Assembly: GCA_018806985.1 (NCBI GenBank)
Contig: JADANN010000432.1
Coordinates: 372,001 to 436,000, forward strand
DNA: 64,000 nt
Origin: Angiostrongylus vasorum
Lineage: Eukaryota; Nematoda; Chromadorea; Rhabditida; Metastrongylidae
Direction: 5' to 3'
Shown here: in pieces, positions 59,101 through 64,000 of the stretch
Position numbering within the stretch: position 1 is the stretch's first letter
Layout: each line of letters begins with the position of its first letter
The notes under the pieces: model-generated
Databases searched by the model: none
Told to the model about the DNA's origin: nothing
The model's input: only the letters and a program-made list of their open reading frames with translations
Translations under genes and position numbers: made by a program

Positions 59101-62100
59101 TGAAGAAGCTAGGTAATTTTACTTCGGTGCAGGCCGTGTATATAGTTGTGGAATGTTTTAGTCTTCCGAAAGATTTTTTTCTTTGCGTGATCACAGTATT
59201 TTGTTCGGTGCATAAATATTTTCAATTTATGTATATTATTTCCTCTATAGTACAAACTCTTCCATTGTTTTAGCCATATGCAGTTGCCAAGCATTGCCCC
59301 CCTATCACCATTGATTGATTTGGGGTCTGAGCACATCTACAATGAATCATCCGTGGTCCCACGACCTAATGCTGAAGTGTCGCTCCATACAGTGTTGTGG
59401 TCACGCGAGCAAAATCAGAAGTATCCGTGGACAAAGTGGGTTGGAATCAATTGCAATAAAACCTTGTGCTACTAGCTTTAATCGCTTTGTTCTTTAGTGT
59501 TAGTGGACATGGTTGTGTTATCATTATTTCGTATCACTAAATTAGTAATACTTTCAGAGAACAAAATGCGGCTAATGCAGTGCTTCATACATTCGGTGCT
59601 GCTGTAGCTGAGGCATCAAGGAGAAGAAGAAATTTGGACGAAGATCCAGTGGTATCTTAGCTATATAATCGAAATATCCATTTTTTTAAATTTTGGAGGC
59701 CAGAAAAGCTCGGAAATTGTGCGCAGTTTAAGCCCAGCAAACTCGGATTTTTTCGACAAGGAACGGTAAATTTTCGACATCTAAAGGTCTTACGGGATTA
59801 AGAATTTCATAAGGTTATAGAAGAGGCTTTTTTATCAATCGGGAGGTATAACGCTGGTACTATATGCTACGCTTTACTGTATTTCACCAGCCAAACAAAT
59901 TGTTGTCAGAATTTCAGATGATTTTGGCACTGATGTTGAATCAGTGTCAGTATTTCTTGTAACTGACCATTCCATATAACTGTCATGACTCGTCGTAACA
60001 ATTGAGAGTGAAATGAAAAAACTGAATTACTTGTCAAAAACTGGAATTCATATGCCCTTCGTAAGCGATGATGGCTTCTTTCTGATAATCCCTATAATTT
60101 TTCCGTAGGTTTTGGCAGTGTTTTATTACAATTGATAAGTCTCACTTCAAGCTGAGGATATGCTTGTTGGAAGGGGTAGTCACTTTCGGTTTCCTGTAAA
60201 TTACACGTGTTTATCTGCCAACGTGCAAAAATTGGCAGCCTCAATAAATGGACAGGATTTCGATTAGTTTTCGGCAAAGGAATCATAGTCATTGTTGTCA
60301 TTGTTCCGTGACTTTTGAGTAGAATGTTGTCAGATCTACACTTCCTCCCTCGGTTTCTTCTTTTCACGCCTCTCGTTTCTCCTCACTTCATTATTGATCT
60401 CAGTCGATTTCTCATCGATAGTAACAATGAAGAAGTTGGATATGAGGAGGATTTGGAATCTCCTTTGCTTTCCGTCAAAAAGGCTCATGATAACGAATTG
60501 CTAGGAGAAGAGGAGTCTGTTGATGATGTCAGTAATAACTGGTCAGATGATACAATGCATTTCAACCTTTTTCTCTTCAATGGAAGCAAAACTGTTAGAT
60601 AAAAAGAGGGTAAAGCTCTCGGCCTTGATCAATCCCAGAGGGATGCACCATGCACTCGACTTCACTAAGTATGGTTGGAGGTGTTTGAATGCATGCATAT
60701 TTGGCCTTTGCAATGACTCGCGGTAACCTGCCGATGTATCGAGCCAGTGCTGCTTCCCTTCGAGGAAAGTCTGTTACCAATTTGCCAACCCCTGTGGAAT
60801 GGAAGGCTTGGTGAGCCTTGGGCGCGAAGATCGACCTCATCAATGTTGCAGGGCCCCTCCGACCACTGGAGCACTATACGCGCCAGAGCAAAACTGTTGT
60901 GAATGAAAAATTAGTAAGTCGGTGGCTGAAATCAAGAGACTTTTGTGAGTTGTATATGACTAATATTTGAAATTTTATTGTGAAGGAGAAGAACAGATAT
61001 GCTCTAGAGGTTGTGTCGTGGGAAGCATTAAGTGTTAGTGGGATGAAAAGATTCATCGCCAATTGCCTTAGAGTACACATTGCTAGATTGCCGCAACTGA
61101 GGGATTATTGAAGTTCCCAGCCTGCTTCTGCATTTTGTTTTATTGCAGCCCGTATTACGAGAAGACATTTGAAAAGCCAACCTTCACTTTGCCGATAACA
61201 CAAAATGTAACTGCGAGAAGTTTATACAAGATTAGGCTGCAGTCCACCTTGTCAACATGATCTGAAGTACAATACGTGCACCTAGAAAGTATACAGAGGA
61301 AGAATCGTCTTTCGCCAGTATGTCCTATATTGGAAGCACAAGCACGGACTCAAGCTAGTCACACTGTGCAAAGGAGTTGGCTACAGAATGTATACTGATA
61401 GCGATACCTGCATTACTGGAGGAAGACATCTCTACACCGGTACACGATCGTTCCCTTGGTTTCGGACTTACTGAGCAGATGGACCCATTTCACTGGTAAA
61501 AAACAGGAAAAGGGTTCCAATACAAATCATTCATCGCAACTCACTAGCACCAAGGGTCTGAAGAAGTAGAGACGTTGTGTAGGTTACTACAAGGCTGTCG
61601 TTTAGCAGAACGGTCGGAAATACGCTGTTGTACACACTACGCAGGTAAGCACTGGATGCAGCGGTTAGAGAAAAACATTATTGTTCAGAAGGTTTGAATA
61701 GAAGTCATGCAATCTGTACATCAACTTTACTGAATTCTATGTGAAGGTTATTTATTATTGACAAGAAGTACAAATTTTAAGTAATAGTGATCTCTGAGTA
61801 AACTCCGTTGATTTTGTAACTTGCAATTTGTTGGGGACATGTAGCAAAAAATGTACTTATTGATTGTTTAGAAAGACGAGCTGGAGTGAAGTATAGTGAT
61901 AGACGCATGTGAGCATCGAGTCACATTGGAAAGCCTTCTTAATTGTTTATCATCTTATCCCAGCGAAATGCTTTCCATAGCTGTCGAATTCTAGTATTCA
62001 AGCAGAAGCATTTCTGCGCCTCTTCACTGGCTATACTGTTTATGCTGTACAATTTCTTAAACAGCATTAATCTCTTGTGGTAAAATGATCTCATCCAAAA

Positions 62101-62655
62101 TAGGGTTTTGGAAAATTATTAAGCGGTTTGTTAAAACAGTGTTAGGACAGCTTTTCATGAGCCATGCCTAATACTGCTTCCATATTTGACGAGCTGCCGA
62201 TAGTATATAGAAAGTGCGGTTAAAAAAAAACCTCTGCAAGTTAGTGAATAAGCGTGTACCCATTTCGGTGCACGTGGTCGTCTATGCATTAAAGTAGTAA
62301 TACTTATAACACACTTGAAATTGTGAGGTTGTACAGCATTTCATTTTTCTTCCAGGTGGTCAAGGGTATACAACTTGTAGACGGGAAACTCGACATTGTG
62401 GTCTTTCAGTTGAACACAATGGATTTAAGTACTGAAGGGCGAATTAAAAATATCGTGTGGGTTGAAAAAAAGTGCGTAGGTTTCTTTTTTTGTTTTATTC
62501 ATTACTGAAGAGATTGATCCATCATGTGGTGAATGCTATGTGATTCAGGTTGTCCGTTATATGAACCGAAACCTTTTTACGAGCAACTGAGGAAAATCGA
62601 CCACGTTAACATGGATACATTCAAAAAATTTGTTGCTATTTTATGGAATAAATAA
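56151..62655 (+). CDS. MRPL37: Mitochondrial large-subunit ribosomal protein mL37
   Basis: Metazoan-specific component of the mitochondrial 39S subunit. Exons: 56245-56277 (first certain coding), 56418-56540, 57189-57353, 58064-58191, 58960-59112, 59274-59435, 59558-59651, 62356 to about 62471-62475, and 62549-62655 with TAA. Matches to the family, in order: VFHVPDAV, HPLYHKARCFLFDGS with IDQAALLSKAIVKTELPE, LEKLPRRFDPVLFWVHHP, REVEEA, APLSPLIDLGSEHIYNES, NAANAVLHTFGAAVAEA, DIVVFQLNTMDLSTEG with IKNIVWVEK, and FKKFVAILWNK. Phases agree at every junction except the last, where 62472-62548 needs an unusual donor or a base error. N-terminus: an ATG at 56151, right after TTGTTTCAG, opens a basic frame (RKYRPVKQWGK) one frame off the certain coding part, suggesting a missed base or a short intron. 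Introns contain a group F fold-back, two SINE-A copies and an element B fragment. Confidence 0.93.
56640..57100. mobile_element. Group F fold-back in an MRPL37 intron
   Basis: Left end CTTTATTCCGGTAAAGCTGA, CGCTTCGGCAGTATCGCGTT is inverted relative to right end CCGAAGAAGGCGATACTGCC, GAAAGGTCTTGCCGGGATAA. The arms extend over about 100 bp (TGTGTTATTGCA, TAAATTGCATATCA). Trailer CATTGCCGAGGTTAATAGAA follows. Confidence 0.82.
57458..57525 (-). mobile_element. Element B left-arm fragment
   Basis: CACAGTGTTACTGAGACATT, TACAAAACTTGGAATCG and TTGAACCGCGATTACC. Confidence 0.55.
58309..58568 (+). mobile_element. SINE-A copy, near full length
   Basis: Head GGACGCAGTGGTTGGAAAGG and AGGTTCGATCCCGCGCCCCC, core GGTTGGCAAATTGATACCAG, ACTTGTCTGGGGG, tail AACGCCGAGAGCTTTGTCC. 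Best box B of the family (GGTTCGATCCC). In the intron after MRPL37 exon 58064-58191. Confidence 0.93.
60395..61490 (+). other. Coding-like segments inside an MRPL37 intron
   Basis: Three stretches look protein-like. 60420-60560 reads an acidic segment (NEEVGYEEDLESPLLSVKKA, HDNELLGEEESVDDVSNNW). 61149 onwards, after a TTTTATTGCAG acceptor, reads YYEKTFEKPTFTLPITQN. 61304 onwards, after TATACAG, reads EESSFASMSYIGSTSTDSS and a stop; another frame there is also open for 57 codons. They could be exons of a nested or alternative gene, or chance. A SINE-A copy (60603-60887) separates the first two. Confidence 0.3.
60603..60887 (-). mobile_element. SINE-A copy
   Basis: Tail AAGAGGGTAAAGCTCTCGGC at left, core GGTAACAGACTTTCCTCGAA (minus), head GGCGCGTATAGTGCTCCAGT at right. 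Confidence 0.9.
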
Positions 62656-62908
62656 TACGGTAGAAGTTATTGGTTTCTTCTACTTCTTAAGGATATATTT
62701 CGTTTATTTCTTCTTTTATAGTTAGCCAACTTTTCTTCAGTTGTTGTGGTAATTTGTTGACTTGTTATCTCTTTTGCAAAGCTGTATGTATAAATGTTTT
62801 TTTCGTGTTGACTCTTGTGTTCTGTTTTATCTTCGTCTATGCGAATTGATTATTTCAAAACCACTTTTAGAAGGAGTGGATTTTAGCCGTTTCCAAGTTC
62901 TTCAGTGC
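62656..62908 (+). promoter_or_regulatory. Intercistronic region with candidate trans-splice acceptor
   Basis: AATAAA overlaps the MRPL37 stop (62647-62652). The region is T-rich (CTTCTTTTATAG, CTTTTCTTCAG) and ends in CCAAGTTCTTCAG, four bases before the next ATG. A gap of about 250 bp in one direction fits a nematode operon with spliced-leader processing; this is inference. Confidence 0.5.
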
Positions 62909-64000
62909 ATGTCACAGTGTCTTATTCTTCGAAAACACGTGAAGTTTCTTATACGACACTTGAACGTCTTTCCCGAACAGTACTGTTCATTAGATACTAG
63001 CAGGTTAATCATTATTTCCTGCCACTTCATTTCATACATTTTTTACACTTATTTCATCCCTTCTCTTTTCATTCTTTTTTACACTTATTTCATTCACTCT
63101 CTTCTACTTTTTTTTCTTAGTATTGGAACTGAGGGGTTTCAGGAACTGAATTCTCAGTTCCAATACAGTTACTGGTTTTAGAGTCACCCTGCTGTTCTTT
63201 GCTGTCTCCGCTCTAGATCTATTAGGTGAATTAAACAGCCTTTTGACTGAAGACCGCAGAAAGTCTATTGTGGACTGGATCTATAAACTGCAAGTGTTTG
63301 GTCCGGGTACGTTTTTTTTTTTGCTAACAAGCTTTAACTATCTAATGAAAATTTGAAGCTCTGTATTGTTCAAAATTCTCCCTGCACGATTCTATAGGCC
63401 TCCCTATGTTGGTCGTTTTCACTTTCTTACACTTGTTTGTGCATTTGTGCGTTGATTTTCTATGCTTACCTCCTCCATTCCTTATAACATTGGCAGTTCC
63501 AGTGTCATTCATGTCCTATATAGTGAATGGGAAGGACAAATCTTAATACAGAAAGTAAGATCACTTGTAGTTCTGTTTAAGTGATTTCTGGTGTTCCCAT
63601 TTTTTTTCATATCTTCTACGTCGACTGAGCTTCAGCATATTCTTTTGACATATTTTTGGTAAGGAAAAATCTTGGCGATCTACAGTTATTCTTAGGTGGT
63701 CGGTAGCTCTGGGAAGGATCTTGGCACACTCCGTGCTGCTTTTCTTCTTGTGTGCAATCCATCTTTCGTATTGTTTCCCATGTTACTCGAACTCCTACGG
63801 ATTGACATATTGTTATAAGAATGTGATTGTTGGCTGTAGTTGAAAATACGGGTTGTCCTTCCGTTTTGCTTATTACTGCGAATCTCTTCGGTTTTTATTT
63901 GGGAAAAATTTGATTTCTTTCCGACTACTGATGTTCCACTCGACGCCAGTGTATTTATTATAGAATGTGAACAACGCGACGTCAGAGACCTGAGTTATAA
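62909..64000 (+). CDS. PGGT1B: Geranylgeranyltransferase type I beta subunit, 5' part
   Basis: Transfers geranylgeranyl from its diphosphate to the CaaL cysteine of Rho/Rac-type GTPases, with the shared alpha subunit, in the cytosol. Exon 1 is 62909-63003, from an ATG three bases after TTCTTCAG; exon 2 is 63182-63306; 63307-64000 is intron and the rest of the gene lies beyond the window. The protein starts MSQCLILRKHVKFLIRHLNV, then FPEQYCSLDTSR joined to VTLLFFAVSALDLLGELNSL and KSIVDWIYKLQVFGPG. This is the HVRFFQRCL, P-x-YSSLETSRLT and IIEWIYSLQV pattern of the N-terminal alpha-alpha barrel helices of PGGT1B. The zinc-binding and catalytic residues are in later exons not seen here. The SLETSRLT segment separates it from farnesyltransferase and Rab geranylgeranyltransferase beta subunits. 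Confidence 0.9.
63307..64000 (+). other. Intron of the PGGT1B-like gene to the window edge
   Basis: Starts with donor GTACGT. T-rich; I see no exon matching the next family segment (glycine/phenylalanine-rich repeat before GTAHPYDSGH) and no repeat copy. Confidence 0.6.

Overview
The window looks like nuclear DNA of a parasitic clade V (strongylid, possibly hookworm) nematode. The reasons are short coding exons with GT-AG introns, acceptor-like pyrimidine-AG sites a few bases before the start codons (as expected for spliced-leader trans-splicing), an HNF4-type nuclear receptor, and very many short tRNA-derived retroposons plus RTE-type LINE remains. Species assignment is inference; no species-specific marker is present.

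Five protein genes can be rebuilt exon by exon with consistent splice phases. (1) Minus strand, 1-2647: an apolipoprotein-L-like protein, running off the left edge. (2) Minus strand, about 5060-10076: an ARFGAP2/3-type Arf GTPase-activating protein in 13 exons. (3) Minus strand, 19430-45845: an HNF4-like nuclear hormone receptor of 581 codons in 13 exons spread over 26 kb, its introns packed with transposons. (4) Plus strand, about 56245-62655: mitochondrial ribosomal protein L37. (5) Plus strand, 62909 to beyond the right edge: the beta subunit of protein geranylgeranyltransferase I. Genes 4 and 5 are about 250 bp apart in the same direction and are a candidate operon. No gene was recognised in 10077-19429 or 45846-56150.

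The rest is mostly repeats. I separate five groups: SINE-A (tRNA-like head, about 260 bp, some 25 copies); element B (about 300-450 bp, often a fold-back with a tRNA-like segment); element C (about 390 bp, 5'-truncated copies, tail shared with an RTE lineage); SINE-D (about 330 bp, a different head but the same central core as SINE-A); and group F, Penelope-like terminal fragments, often inverted pairs, with a hammerhead-ribozyme-like core. RTE LINE copies lie at 14220-16880 (minus), 36200-38760 (plus, interrupted by a group F insertion with an 11-bp target duplication), and as fragments near 12.2, 12.6, 30.0 and 50.5 kb. A small MITE, a 33-bp minisatellite and (TA)n tracts complete the picture.

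The genes are unrelated housekeeping or regulatory functions (Golgi traffic, transcription, mitochondrial translation, prenylation); their proximity apart from the 4-5 pair carries no obvious functional meaning.
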